In this document: positions 1 to 7,799 of the stretch, one piece after another
Layout of the letters: each line of letters starts with the position of its first letter
How positions within the stretch are numbered: position 1 is the stretch's first letter
Notes under the pieces: generated by a model
Database searches by the model: none
What the model was told of the DNA's origin: nothing
Seen by the model: the letters and a program-made list of their open reading frames with translations, nothing else
NCBI RefSeq assembly: GCF_900099925.1
Contig: NZ_FNDE01000035.1
Span: 1-37,580 of the forward strand
Direction of reading: 5' to 3'
DNA length: 37,580 nt
Origin: Aneurinibacillus thermoaerophilus
GTDB lineage: Bacteria > Bacillota > Bacilli > Aneurinibacillales > Aneurinibacillaceae
Made by a program: the position numbers and the translations under genes

Positions 1-185
1 AGCTGGGTAGCCATGTGCGGACGGGATAAGCGCTGAAAGCATCTAAGCGTGAAGCCCCCCTCAAGATGAGATTTCCCACAGCGTAAGCTGGTAAGACCCC
101 TTATAGATGATGAGGTGGATAGGTTCGAGGTGGAAGCGTGGCAACACGTGGAGCTGACGAATACTAATCGGTCGAGGGCTTAACC
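1..185 (+). rRNA. rrl: 23S ribosomal RNA, 3' end (partial)
   Basis: This is the last ~185 nt of a 23S rRNA gene; the rest lies upstream of the window. It is recognised from the highly conserved domain VI end, including the stretch around 150-185 that finishes with GGTCGAGGGCTTAACC, the usual 3' terminus in Bacillales. The sequence just after it (about 205-240) resembles the spacer that normally leads to 5S in this group, but no 5S rRNA follows: a terminator begins about 60 nt later. The exact mature end is uncertain by a few bases. Confidence 0.95.
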
Positions 186-247
186 AAAGATAGACTGGAT
201 ATCCTGTGCGTCATGTTTCTTCTGATTCAGTTTTCAAGGTATAATAG

Positions 248-295
248 AAAAACCCCCTTATCCAATCCAATTGCAAGCTGGATAAGGGGGTTTTT
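248..295. terminator. Bidirectional intrinsic terminator after rrn
   Basis: A perfect 16-bp stem (arms 249-264 and 279-294) encloses a 14-nt loop. It has a T run on its 3' side and an A run on its 5' side, so it can stop both the rRNA transcript and the convergent minus-strand gene ending at 312. Confidence 0.93.
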
Positions 296-311
296 GTTAC
301 TAAGGGAACGT

Positions 312-869
312 TTATGTAGAATACAAACCGATTCCCTGTCGCTCATATTTAATAACGTACGATTTTTTTTCGTTTTTCCATTTCTGTATACGTAATACTG
401 TAACGATCCGAGGTATACTAAGCGTAATATGGTAACTGAGCATTAAAAAGCCGTATTGTACGCTCCACCATGCTGTAACCAACAAGCTGACAGCCGTGCC
501 GATAGAGAAAAACATCCACTCAATTTGCTGGTAATTGGAGATGGATAAAGGTAATTTTGTCCTCCATCCGCCCCAAGGAGATAAAAACCCATCAATGTGC
601 CAACACATTGGAAGCGATGAGACAAAGCAGTAAAGGAAGAATGAAATTCCCTGAAGTATCCATATGATTATAAAATATCCAAAGGAATATAATAGGTGCT
701 GGCTTGTAGCATTAAAGTATCGTTCGGCGACAAAAAGCAGGAAAAATATAAGTAAGGCCTGTAAAATCATCATGGACGGCTTCCAACGGTAGCGGTAATG
801 AAGGGTATGGCTGTAGATTGTTGACTTTTCCTTTTCCAGTCTTCCTTTATCATTTTTTTCCTGTATCAA
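312..869 (-). CDS. Hypothetical integral membrane protein
   Basis: This is a 185-residue protein on the minus strand, convergent with the rRNA operon. I do not recognise the family. The first ~32 residues are basic and polar. Hydrophobic segments follow at about 33-52, 59-88 and 116-150 (the last two long enough for one or two helices each), and the end is a basic cytosolic-looking tail. Between segments two and three lies a Trp/Gly-rich loop (SPWGGW). The start chosen is TTG at 869-867, preceded by AAGGAAGG about 10 nt upstream. An internal Met pair at residues 33-34, at the start of the first helix, is a possible alternative start. It is separated from the divergent gene at 957 by under 90 bp and looks more AT-rich than the genes beyond 2000, which fits an accessory gene. 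No function can be inferred beyond membrane location. Confidence 0.6.
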   Translation of the reverse strand: MIQEKNDKGRLEKEKSTIYSHTLHYRYRWKPSMMILQALLIFFLLFVAERYFNATSQHLLYSFGYFIIIWILQGISFFLYCFVSSLPMCWHIDGFLSPWGGWRTKLPLSISNYQQIEWMFFSIGTAVSLLVTAWWSVQYGFLMLSYHITLSIPRIVTVLRIQKWKNEKKSYVIKYERQGIGLYST

Positions 870-956
870 TTCTTAATACCTTCCTTAAATAATGTACAAA
901 TTCTTGCTGAAGATAAGCAGGCTACTATTTTCTTTATCGGAAAAGGAGTGGGGATT

Positions 957-1727
957 TTGTATGATAAAATAGACCCCGAGATTATTGTACCTTTAGCTAC
1001 CCCTGACGGTATTAAGGCCATCATTTTAGGAGTAAAAAGTATTCGTCCAAAAGAAGTAACACGGTTGCGACGTTCTTTAAGCAGAATGAATGTGCCTTTG
1101 CTTATGATGCCGGTTAAAGAGGCCCAAGTAGTAAAAAATGTATATTGTTTTTATCGCCTTGGTCTTTTGCAGGAAACGGAATTATATCAGCACTGCCAAG
1201 AACACGGGGCTGATTTTATTATGGTGCGCAGGGCTTTGGGGTTAGATCCCGCTATTGGACAGACAAGGGAACAGGAGAATGGAGAGTTGATTCTTAATTG
1301 GTTATTGAAGACCGCTTCCTTATTTTTTGCTTTTCGAATTGAGCGTGATTTTAACAAAAAAAGTGTTGGAAACGTTTCGTTAGGTGTCTGGGGAAATGCG
1401 GAGACTCCATTCGTGTATGAAGCGGTTACATCCTTACACTTCTTAGGGGCTGATATTCATTTATTTTCTATGCATGATGAAGATAAAGACGACATGAAAT
1501 TTCCCTGTATTTTGTATCAGGACAAATGGAGGGCGCTTCAAGGAGTCGATGCGCTTATCATTTTAGAAAAACAGCAAGCTTTCGTTTCGATACCTGTTAA
1601 AGAATGGTATATAAGAAGAAGTTTGATGAAACAAAACATTGTAATTGATGTTTGTAATTTATATGAGCCGGAGGAAATGGAGCAAATAGGGTATCAATAT
1701 ATTAGTTTTGGCCGTTTTTATGTATAA
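957..1727 (+). CDS. UDP-glucose/GDP-mannose dehydrogenase-family protein lacking the NAD domain
   Basis: This 256-residue protein aligns by eye with the back half of UDP-glucose 6-dehydrogenases such as TuaD. Residues ~50-130 match the central helical dimerisation domain (KEAQVVKN for the usual ESAEMIKY, then GADFIMVRRALGLDPAIG). Residues ~136-256 match the C-terminal UDP-binding domain, ending in IDVCNLYEPEEMEQIGY and ISFGR. Two parts are missing: the N-terminal Rossmann domain that binds NAD (about 165 residues in full-length enzymes) and the GFGGSCFPKD-type loop with the catalytic cysteine. The reading frame is intact, so it is not an obvious pseudogene, but dehydrogenase activity is very unlikely. 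The TTG at 957 is preferred because AAAGGAG (942-948) lies 8 nt upstream; an in-frame GTG at 948 overlaps that ribosome site. Its stop codon overlaps the -35 of the gin promoter. A UDP-sugar-binding or regulatory role is only a guess. Confidence 0.72.
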   Translation: MYDKIDPEIIVPLATPDGIKAIILGVKSIRPKEVTRLRRSLSRMNVPLLMMPVKEAQVVKNVYCFYRLGLLQETELYQHCQEHGADFIMVRRALGLDPAIGQTREQENGELILNWLLKTASLFFAFRIERDFNKKSVGNVSLGVWGNAETPFVYEAVTSLHFLGADIHLFSMHDEDKDDMKFPCILYQDKWRALQGVDALIILEKQQAFVSIPVKEWYIRRSLMKQNIVIDVCNLYEPEEMEQIGYQYISFGRFYV

Positions 1728-1751
1728 AAATAAAAAGAATAGGGAAAAATA
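1722..1751 (+). promoter_or_regulatory. Candidate sigma-F promoter of gin
   Basis: GTATA (1722-1726) and GGGAAAAATA (1742-1751) are separated by exactly 15 bp. They match the sigma-F consensus (GYWTA, N15-16, GGnRAnAnTw) at every defined base. gin (csfB) is sigma-F-dependent in B. subtilis, so the match is in the expected place. The -35 overlaps the stop codon of the preceding gene. Confidence 0.72.
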
Positions 1752-1778
1752 GCTGAAAAAAGATGAAGGTGATAATTG

Positions 1779-1964
1779 ATGACGGAGCAGGAAGACCATA
1801 GCTGCATTGTATGTGGTCATGAGGAAGAACGAGGAATCTTTATTTTTCGATCATTTGTCTGCCATCGGTGTGAACAGGAGATCATAAAAACAGATGCTTC
1901 CGAAGATAGATATCATTTTTTTATTCGTCAAATGCGAAGAATATGGTTGAAACAAAACGCGTAA
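1779..1964 (+). CDS. gin: Anti-sigma-G factor Gin (CsfB)
   Basis: This small 61-residue protein has two CxxC pairs (C9/C12 and C28/C31) in the spacing typical of Gin, the zinc-containing anti-sigma factor that holds sigma-G (and sigma-E in the mother cell) inactive until the proper stage of sporulation. Length and position match B. subtilis csfB, which lies just after an rrn operon and before xpaC/yaaN/yaaO. The start is ATG 1779 with GAAGGTGAT upstream; a TTG directly before it at 1776 is possible but less likely. A good sigma-F promoter precedes it and a terminator follows at once, so it is a monocistronic forespore gene. Confidence 0.88.
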   Translation: MTEQEDHSCIVCGHEEERGIFIFRSFVCHRCEQEIIKTDASEDRYHFFIRQMRRIWLKQNA

Positions 1965-1965
1965 G

Positions 1966-1995
1966 CCCTTCTTGAAATCAAGGAGGGTTTCTTTT
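1966..1995 (+). terminator. Intrinsic terminator of gin
   Basis: A 10-bp stem (1966-1975 with 1978-1987, one G-U pair) with a very short loop is followed by a T-rich run. It starts 2 nt after the gin stop codon. Confidence 0.82.
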
Positions 1996-2029
1996 ATGGT
2001 GAGAATTGGGACAGACGAAGGGGGAAATC

Positions 2030-3502
2030 ATGATGAACCATACAATTGCGCCGCTATACGCAGCGCTTTGCGCATACGAGAGAAACAGGCATATATCACT
2101 GCACGTACCCGGACATAAAGATGGGAACGTATTTGATAAGGAAGCGGACAATCATTTCTACTCCATTTTAAAAATAGACGCAACAGAAGTGAGCGGGCTT
2201 GATGATCTTCACCATCCTGCCGAAGTTATTGCCGAGGCACAGGAGATGGCTGCGGATGCTTTCGGTGCCGCTGAAACATTTTTTCTTATCGGAGGCTCCA
2301 CGGCGGGCAATCTTGCCGCTGCTCTTACGCTATGTGCTCCTGGAGATACGATCCTTGTCCAGCGCAATGCTCATAAATCGATCTTTAATGGTTTGTTGCT
2401 GGCTGGCGCGCGCCCGGTGTTTATTACGCCTTATACTGAACCGGATACACAGGTAGCGACAGGAATCAGTGCAACACATGTAAAAGTAGCCCTTAAGAAA
2501 TATCCGAGTGCCAAAGCGGTCTGGATTACCAATCCTAATTATTACGGTATGGGACAAAATGTGGCAGAAATTGCGGAAGCTTGCCATCAAGCGGGAATCC
2601 CGCTCATTGTAGATGAAGCGCATGGTGCCCACTTTAGTCAGGCATTGAATGTTCCAGATTCTGCTTTAAAAGCAGGAGCTGATTTGGTCGTTCAATCAAC
2701 GCATAAAATGCTTCCTGCCATGACTATGGCGTCCATGCTGCACATACAGGGAACCCGCATTCCACGAGAAAAATTGAAACGGGTACTTTCAATGATACAG
2801 TCAAGTAGCCCTTCGTATCCGTTGATGGCTTCGCTGGATGTGGCACGCCGCTATCTTGTGACAAAAGGAAGGAAACAATTAGTCGCTACAGTAGAAAAGC
2901 TTGAACAAGCTCGGCTCGATCTTACTAGGAAACTTGAGTATCTTTTTATCTGGTCCGAAATAGATGGGAAAACGGTATATACTCGTGACCCGTTAAAATG
3001 GGTGCTGACAAGCCGCCATTTTAACGTTACCGGGTACCAGTTACTTGAATGGCTGGAGGAAATGGGGATTGTAGCTGAGATGGCAGATCTGCGTAATGTT
3101 GTCCTTGTTTTTCCCATTCATAATGAGGTGACTCAAATAGAAAAGGTCATAAACGCCGTTTTGCAACTTGAAAAGAAGCTGGCTAACATGCCGGGAGAAA
3201 GACGGACACGGAACCGTACCAACGCTTTTTTTACGAGACCTGGGCGATTGGTTAAGCCATCGATCTCTTTGCAGGAAGCCTTCCATTTCCATAAAAAACG
3301 CGTGCCGCTTGAACAAGCCATTGGATGGTGCAGCGCGGAAATGGTCATTCCTTACCCGCCTGGTGTTCCGCTGCTTGTACCCGGGGAAAAAATTACCGAA
3401 GAACATGTTAATATCATACAGGAGATAAAATGGGCAGGAGGGTATTTTCAGGGGACGTCCGATGAAACAGTAGAGGAAATCTTTGTACTGGTCAGCCTGT
3501 AG
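2030..3502 (+). CDS. YaaO-like PLP-dependent Orn/Lys/Arg decarboxylase family protein
   Basis: This 490-residue fold-type I PLP enzyme belongs to the Orn/Lys/Arg decarboxylase family. Visible marks are the N-terminal HVPGHKDG, the DEAHGAHF segment whose Asp contacts the PLP ring nitrogen, the SSTHK-like STHKMLPA segment with the Schiff-base lysine, and a C-terminal domain ending in the family-typical PPGVPLLVPGE. Length is close to B. subtilis YaaO (~480), which sits at the same place between gin and tmk. The substrate of YaaO-type proteins is not settled, so I do not name an amino acid. The ATG at 2030 is chosen because AAGGGGG lies 5 nt before it; an in-frame TTG at 2006 would add 8 residues without a ribosome site. 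No terminator is seen before tmk, 47 bp downstream. Confidence 0.88.
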   Translation: MMNHTIAPLYAALCAYERNRHISLHVPGHKDGNVFDKEADNHFYSILKIDATEVSGLDDLHHPAEVIAEAQEMAADAFGAAETFFLIGGSTAGNLAAALTLCAPGDTILVQRNAHKSIFNGLLLAGARPVFITPYTEPDTQVATGISATHVKVALKKYPSAKAVWITNPNYYGMGQNVAEIAEACHQAGIPLIVDEAHGAHFSQALNVPDSALKAGADLVVQSTHKMLPAMTMASMLHIQGTRIPREKLKRVLSMIQSSSPSYPLMASLDVARRYLVTKGRKQLVATVEKLEQARLDLTRKLEYLFIWSEIDGKTVYTRDPLKWVLTSRHFNVTGYQLLEWLEEMGIVAEMADLRNVVLVFPIHNEVTQIEKVINAVLQLEKKLANMPGERRTRNRTNAFFTRPGRLVKPSISLQEAFHFHKKRVPLEQAIGWCSAEMVIPYPPGVPLLVPGEKITEEHVNIIQEIKWAGGYFQGTSDETVEEIFVLVSL

Positions 3503-3549
3503 TTTTTTGTATATGATAACATCATACGAAATAAGGGAGGAGTGCGCCG

Positions 3550-4191
3550 TTGAAGGGTTGCTTTGTCACATTTGAAGGGGCTGACGGAGCGGGCAAGACT
3601 ACACAAATTAAGCTATTGTACGAGTTTCTCCGTGAACAGGGCCACAATGTTCTACTGACCCGGGAGCCTGGGGGCACAGGCATTAGCGACAGCATCCGGG
3701 CGCTGCTCTTAGATCCGAAAAACAGCGAGATGAGGCACCAAACTGAAGTGTTGTTATATGCTGCGTCGCGGGCTCAGCATGTCCGTGAAAAAATTATTCC
3801 GGCGCTGGAAGAAGGAAAAATTGTATTATGTGATCGATTCGTTGATGCCAGTCTAGCGTATCAAGGCTACGGCCTTGGGCTGCCGCTGGAAGAAATCATA
3901 AATATTAACCAGTTTGCTACTGGTGGATTGACACCGGATATAACGTATTTTTTGGATCTACCAGCAGAGATTAGCCGCGAGCGTTTAAAGCAGCGTTTTG
4001 CAGCTTATAAGGGACCGGATCGTATTGAAAGTAAACCGGCTGAATATCATCAAAAAGTAAGACAAGGGTTTGCGGAAATCTGTCGTAAATACGCGGATAG
4101 AATTGTAAAAATCAACGCGGCGCGCAGCATTGAGACAATACAGAAAGAAGTGCGCGATCATTTTCTACATTATCTGACAAATAGACAGTAA
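3550..4191 (+). CDS. tmk: Thymidylate kinase
   Basis: This 213-residue enzyme phosphorylates dTMP to dTDP with ATP in the cytoplasm, a required step of dTTP supply. The P-loop GADGAGKTT is near the N-terminus (residues ~9-17), followed by the REPGGT substrate segment. The LCDRF (DR) motif with DASLAYQG lies at about 96-110, and an Arg-rich LID region (ERLKQR) around 148. Length matches the ~212-residue family norm. The start is TTG 3550 with AAGGGAGGAG 8 nt upstream. It heads the conserved cluster tmk-yaaR-holB-ricT-yabA. In B. subtilis the c-di-AMP receptor gene darA (yaaQ) follows tmk; here it is absent and yaaR comes next. Confidence 0.96.
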   Translation: MKGCFVTFEGADGAGKTTQIKLLYEFLREQGHNVLLTREPGGTGISDSIRALLLDPKNSEMRHQTEVLLYAASRAQHVREKIIPALEEGKIVLCDRFVDASLAYQGYGLGLPLEEIININQFATGGLTPDITYFLDLPAEISRERLKQRFAAYKGPDRIESKPAEYHQKVRQGFAEICRKYADRIVKINAARSIETIQKEVRDHFLHYLTNRQ

Positions 4192-4270
4192 CGCTTTCCC
4201 TTTTCACAATAGGCCAGCGGAAAAAGCTGATTTAGTAGTAACAAATAAAGTAAAGAAAAGGGTGGATTTC

Positions 4271-4714
4271 ATGCGAATTGGGGAAAATATGCCGCTCGAC
4301 AAAATACAGGGGGTTGAACCGAAGCAGAAGGTGTTGCCTCAGTATTACGTCGAATTTGACGAGGTTATGCAGTTCCAAAGCGGACAATTGGACATAGAGA
4401 AATTCAACAGACTCATCGAAAAAATTGACAGGCAGGGAGAGCGGTTAGCCCGTTCCCGCACGATTAAAGATTTGAAAGAATATAAAGCGCTTGTCAAAAG
4501 CTTTATGGAAGAGGTGGTCAAACACGGGGTCGCGTTGGAAGAACGCCACGGTTTTAACCGTCGCGGCCGCAGCAAGGTATATAAAATGATTACCGAGGTT
4601 GATAAAAAGCTTACGGAAGTAACGGATGCCGTATTGAAAAAAGAGAAGAAGAGTATCAGCATTTTAGATACAATAGGCGAAATTCGGGGCCTGCTTATTA
4701 ATATGTACATGTAA
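4271..4714 (+). CDS. yaaR: YaaR family protein (DUF327)
   Basis: This 147-residue soluble, charged and mostly helical protein is identified by its YaaR-type features and by position between tmk and holB. The sequence has the family's central stretch (KALVKSFMEEVVKHGVALEE) and the RRGRSKVYKMITEVDKKL segment. Length is almost identical to B. subtilis YaaR (~146). The molecular role of the family is not established. ATG 4271 is chosen with AAGGGTGG upstream; an in-frame GTG at 4262 lies within that ribosome site. holB follows 33 bp later. Confidence 0.85.
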   Translation: MRIGENMPLDKIQGVEPKQKVLPQYYVEFDEVMQFQSGQLDIEKFNRLIEKIDRQGERLARSRTIKDLKEYKALVKSFMEEVVKHGVALEERHGFNRRGRSKVYKMITEVDKKLTEVTDAVLKKEKKSISILDTIGEIRGLLINMYM

Positions 4715-4747
4715 GCAAACCAAACGAAAGAAGTGTGGATTGGTACC

Positions 4748-5725
4748 ATGTGGAGCGAGTTTCCAGCGCAAAAACAGGTCGCTGAACTATTACATCGCAG
4801 CCTAAAACATAATCGTTTATCGCACGCATATTTGTTCTCTGGCCCTAAAGGGGCGGGCAAAAAGAAAGTGGCTAAACATTTCGCCAAGGCTATTTTTTGT
4901 CTGAAGCAGAATGGAGATAGTTGCGGCATATGCAAAAATTGCCGTTTGATTGAAGAAAAAAATCATTTTGACGTCCATTGGATTGAACCGGAGAGAAACA
5001 TCATTCGAATTAAGCAAGTTGAGGACTTGCAGAAAAAATTCTCCTACAGGGCGGCAGAGTCCAGCCATAAAGTATATATTATGGATGAAGCCGACAAAAT
5101 GAACCAGGAAGCCACCAACAGACTGCTGAAATTTCTCGAAGAACCTCCGCAGGGGGTTGTTGCCATTCTATTAACCAGTCGAATACAGGATATTCTTCCT
5201 ACTATTCTTTCCCGCTGTCAGATTATTACATTTGCAGCTCCCTCGCCTGAAATCATTGCCAAAGAACTCGAGCAAGCGGGCGTAAAGCCTGGTCTGGCTC
5301 GCGCTGCAGCGCAGCTCGCCAACGATGTTGAAGAGGCACGTAGACTTTGTGAAACAGAATCGTTTGCGCAGTTGAGAAGCCTAGTGATACAATTAAGTGA
5401 GGACATCCTTGAAAGGGGCACATATGCCCTTGTCACCATTCATGATAAGTTTCTCAAACAAGAGAAGGCGACTGACAAAATCGACCTGTTTCTTGATTTG
5501 TTTTTGCTCTGGTTTCGTGATTTGTTGTTTTTTTCACTGGGAAAAGAATCCCAGATTACGAATAAAGATCAGATGGAGCCCATTCAGAAACAGGCACTGC
5601 GTATGAGTCAGCGTAGACTTGTGGATGGAATGGGGACAATCCTGGTAACAAAAAACAGGCTTACGCATTATGCGAACCTGCAGTTATCCTTGGAAGATAT
5701 GGTGCTTCGTCTGCAGGAGGGATAA
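4748..5725 (+). CDS. holB: DNA polymerase III subunit delta prime
   Basis: This 325-residue AAA+ clamp-loader subunit helps load the beta sliding clamp at the replication fork. It shows HNRLSHAYLFSGPKGAGKKK (a Walker A with Lys where Ser/Thr is usual, in keeping with a non-hydrolysing delta-prime subunit). It also has the zinc-module cysteines (FC...SCGICKNC), MDEADKMNQEATNRLLKFLE (Walker B-like and following helix), EEPP, and TILSRCQ (sensor/SRC arginine motif). ATG 4748 is the favoured start because MWSEFPAQKQ aligns with the family N-terminus; a GTG at 4733 would add five residues, and neither has a strong ribosome site. ricT begins 4 nt after the stop, so the two are probably co-translated. 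Confidence 0.93.
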   Translation: MWSEFPAQKQVAELLHRSLKHNRLSHAYLFSGPKGAGKKKVAKHFAKAIFCLKQNGDSCGICKNCRLIEEKNHFDVHWIEPERNIIRIKQVEDLQKKFSYRAAESSHKVYIMDEADKMNQEATNRLLKFLEEPPQGVVAILLTSRIQDILPTILSRCQIITFAAPSPEIIAKELEQAGVKPGLARAAAQLANDVEEARRLCETESFAQLRSLVIQLSEDILERGTYALVTIHDKFLKQEKATDKIDLFLDLFLLWFRDLLFFSLGKESQITNKDQMEPIQKQALRMSQRRLVDGMGTILVTKNRLTHYANLQLSLEDMVLRLQEG

Positions 5726-5729
5726 CATT

Positions 5730-6542
5730 TTGTTTGATGTTGTAGGTGTCCGCTTTAAAAAAGCGGGGAAGATATATTATTTTGATCCTGGTGATTTCTC
5801 GATTGAAATCAACGATTTTGTGATTGTGGAGACCGCGCGAGGCGTGGAGTATGGGCAGGTGGTTATCGGGCGTAAGCAGGTGGACGAAAATGATGTTGTC
5901 CTACCACTGAAAAAAGTATTGCGCATTGCTGATGAGCAGGACCGTTTTCAGGTGGAAGAAAACAAGCGGCTGGCAAAGGAAGCGTTTGGCATCTGTCAGG
6001 AGAAGATTGCTGCGCACAACCTAGAAATGAAGCTGGTCGATGTGGAATATACGTTTGACAAGAACAAAATCATCTTCTACTTTACGGCAGAAGGACGTGT
6101 CGATTTTCGTGAACTCGTCAAAGATTTAGCCGCTATTTTCCGCACGCGTATTGAGCTCCGCCAGATTGGTGTTCGTGATGAAGCGAAGATGCTTGGCGGA
6201 ATAGGGCCTTGTGGTCGCATTCTCTGCTGCTCCACGTTTCTCGGCGATTTCGAACCGGTGTCCATCAAGATGGCGAAAGACCAGAATTTGTCGCTGAATC
6301 CTGCGAAGATTTCCGGTTTGTGTGGACGGCTTATGTGCTGTCTCAAATATGAAAGCGATAACTATGAGAGCGCGAAAGAAGAGCTTCCGGACATAGGAAA
6401 AGAAGTGGTGACAGCGATGGGGTATGGTCGTGTTGTCGGTCTTAACATCTTGGAGAAAAAAGTTCAGGTGGATCTATATGAAGCGGAGCGAATTATGGAA
6501 CTGCCTTTTGAAGAGATTAGCGTAGTGGAGAAGGTGCAGTAG
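5730..6542 (+). CDS. ricT: RicT / YaaT, PSP1-domain regulatory iron-sulfur protein
   Basis: This 270-residue protein of the PSP1 family corresponds to B. subtilis YaaT/RicT (~275). With RicA and RicF, RicT forms the Fe-S-containing Y-complex that stimulates RNase Y mRNA maturation and affects Spo0A phosphorylation and sporulation. The Cys-rich motifs CGRILCC (around residue 165) and CGRLMCC (around 200), which contribute cluster ligands, are intact. TTG 5730 is chosen because AGGAGG (5715-5720) is 9 nt upstream and the protein then starts FDVVGVRF, as expected. Longer in-frame versions run back into holB. yabA follows after 21 bp. Confidence 0.92.
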   Translation: MFDVVGVRFKKAGKIYYFDPGDFSIEINDFVIVETARGVEYGQVVIGRKQVDENDVVLPLKKVLRIADEQDRFQVEENKRLAKEAFGICQEKIAAHNLEMKLVDVEYTFDKNKIIFYFTAEGRVDFRELVKDLAAIFRTRIELRQIGVRDEAKMLGGIGPCGRILCCSTFLGDFEPVSIKMAKDQNLSLNPAKISGLCGRLMCCLKYESDNYESAKEELPDIGKEVVTAMGYGRVVGLNILEKKVQVDLYEAERIMELPFEEISVVEKVQ

Positions 6543-6563
6543 AGAACAACTGAGGTGGGGATT

Positions 6564-6938
6564 GTGAACAAACAAAGCATGTTTCACCAGCTCGCTTTGA
6601 TTGAGGAAAAGGTCGGAGGGCTATACGAGGAGATCGGCCACTTGAAGAACGCGATGCTGGAGCTTATGGAAGAAAATAAAAATCTCTTGCTCGAGAATCA
6701 ACACCTTAGGGAGCGGTTGCAGCAGCGGGAAATCGAACTGGAAAAGAAGGAAAAGCTCCAGAGCAGTGTCATAAAGACGCGAAAGGATAAAAAGAAAAGG
6801 TTGGTTGTCGGTGAAGGATATGATAACCTGGCACGTTTGTACCAGGAAGGTTTCCATATCTGCAACGTGCATTACGGAAGTGTACGCACGGATGGAGATT
6901 GCTTGTTTTGCCTAGCTTTTTTAAATAAACAAGGATAA
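6564..6938 (+). CDS. yabA: Replication initiation control protein YabA
   Basis: This 124-residue protein binds DnaA and DnaN and limits replication initiation. An N-terminal leucine-zipper-like coiled coil (about residues 8-60) forms the tetramer. A basic linker follows, and then the conserved C-terminal zinc domain from ~87 ([19 protein letters not shown], then the CLFC pair). The GTG at 6564 is preferred: TGAGGTG lies just upstream and the start MNKQSMF aligns with B. subtilis MDKKELF. An in-frame GTG at 6555 lies inside that ribosome site. It is the last gene of the tmk cluster, since a strong terminator follows within 4 nt of the stop. Confidence 0.94.
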   Translation: MNKQSMFHQLALIEEKVGGLYEEIGHLKNAMLELMEENKNLLLENQHLRERLQQREIELEKKEKLQSSVIKTRKDKKKRLVVGEGYDNLARLYQEGFHICNVHYGSVRTDGDCLFCLAFLNKQG

Positions 6939-6941
6939 CGG

Positions 6942-6973
6942 AAACGACCCGAGTTGTACGCGGGTCGTTTTTT
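6942..6973 (+). terminator. Intrinsic terminator after yabA
   Basis: A 10-bp perfect stem (6942-6951 with 6961-6970) and 9-nt loop run into six or more T residues. Confidence 0.9.
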
Positions 6974-7038
6974 AAACACTTTTCATTTTTGGCGAGCATA
7001 AGCCTCCGAATTTTTCTCATTCATAGAAAGGAACTCTT

Positions 7039-7797
7039 ATGGTAGAAAATGTAAGGTTGTATTCGGATGAACGAATTGATGATTTGCTAACCAAAGATAT
7101 GAAAATTATTCAGAGTAAACAAGTATTCTGCTTTTCGCTTGATGCCGTGCTGCTGGCCCGCTTTGCTTCTCTTCCGATAAAAAGGGGTCGGATTATTGAT
7201 TTATGTACCGGCAACGGCGTCATTCCTCTGTTGTTAAGCGTGCGTACAGAATGTCCGATTGATGCCGTAGAGATACAAGAGAGGCTTTACGATATGGCGA
7301 AGCGCAACGTGGCGCTGAATGGGTTAGAAGACAGAATTACAATTTATCATGGGGATGTAAAAGAGGCACTCACATTTCTGCGGAATGGGAGTTATGACGC
7401 CCTGACATGTAATCCACCGTATATGCCGGTTGTTGGTGGGGAGAAAAATAAAAGCAGCCATGTAGCAATCGCACGCCATGAAATCTTACTGACGCTTGAA
7501 GAAGTGATTCGCATAAGCAGCAAGCTAGTTCGCCCAGGCGGCAAAGTAGCATATGTACACCGTGCCGGACGTTTGGGAGATTTAATGACGTTGATGCGTA
7601 AATACCGTATCGAACCGAAACGGATTCGGCTCGTCTATCCAAAACCAGGGATGGAAGCCAACATGGTATTAATTGAAGGAATTCGGGACGGAAAACCTGA
7701 TGTAAAAGTACTTCCACCATTGATCGTTTATAAAGAGAACGGGGAATACTGTGACGAAATTCATTCGATTTATTATGGCGACAGGAAGGAGGAGTAG
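7039..7797 (+). CDS. trmN6: tRNA1(Val) (adenine(37)-N6)-methyltransferase
   Basis: This 252-residue class I SAM-dependent methyltransferase, ortholog of B. subtilis YabB, is predicted to methylate N6 of A37 in tRNA-Val. It shows the SAM-binding IDLCTGNGVIPLLL (residues ~55-68), the acidic end of motif II (DAVEIQ), and the catalytic NPPYMP (~130), typical of amino-methylating enzymes. The start ATG 7039 has AAAGGAAC 6 nt upstream. It is followed 2 nt later by rsmI. In B. subtilis a small GIY-YIG gene (yazA) lies between the two; here it is absent. Confidence 0.92.
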   Translation: MVENVRLYSDERIDDLLTKDMKIIQSKQVFCFSLDAVLLARFASLPIKRGRIIDLCTGNGVIPLLLSVRTECPIDAVEIQERLYDMAKRNVALNGLEDRITIYHGDVKEALTFLRNGSYDALTCNPPYMPVVGGEKNKSSHVAIARHEILLTLEEVIRISSKLVRPGGKVAYVHRAGRLGDLMTLMRKYRIEPKRIRLVYPKPGMEANMVLIEGIRDGKPDVKVLPPLIVYKENGEYCDEIHSIYYGDRKEE

Positions 7798-7799
7798 GT

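Noticed and set aside
213-395. 60-codon plus-strand frame after the 23S gene
   Set aside because: It runs straight through the perfect rrn terminator hairpin and has no ribosome site.
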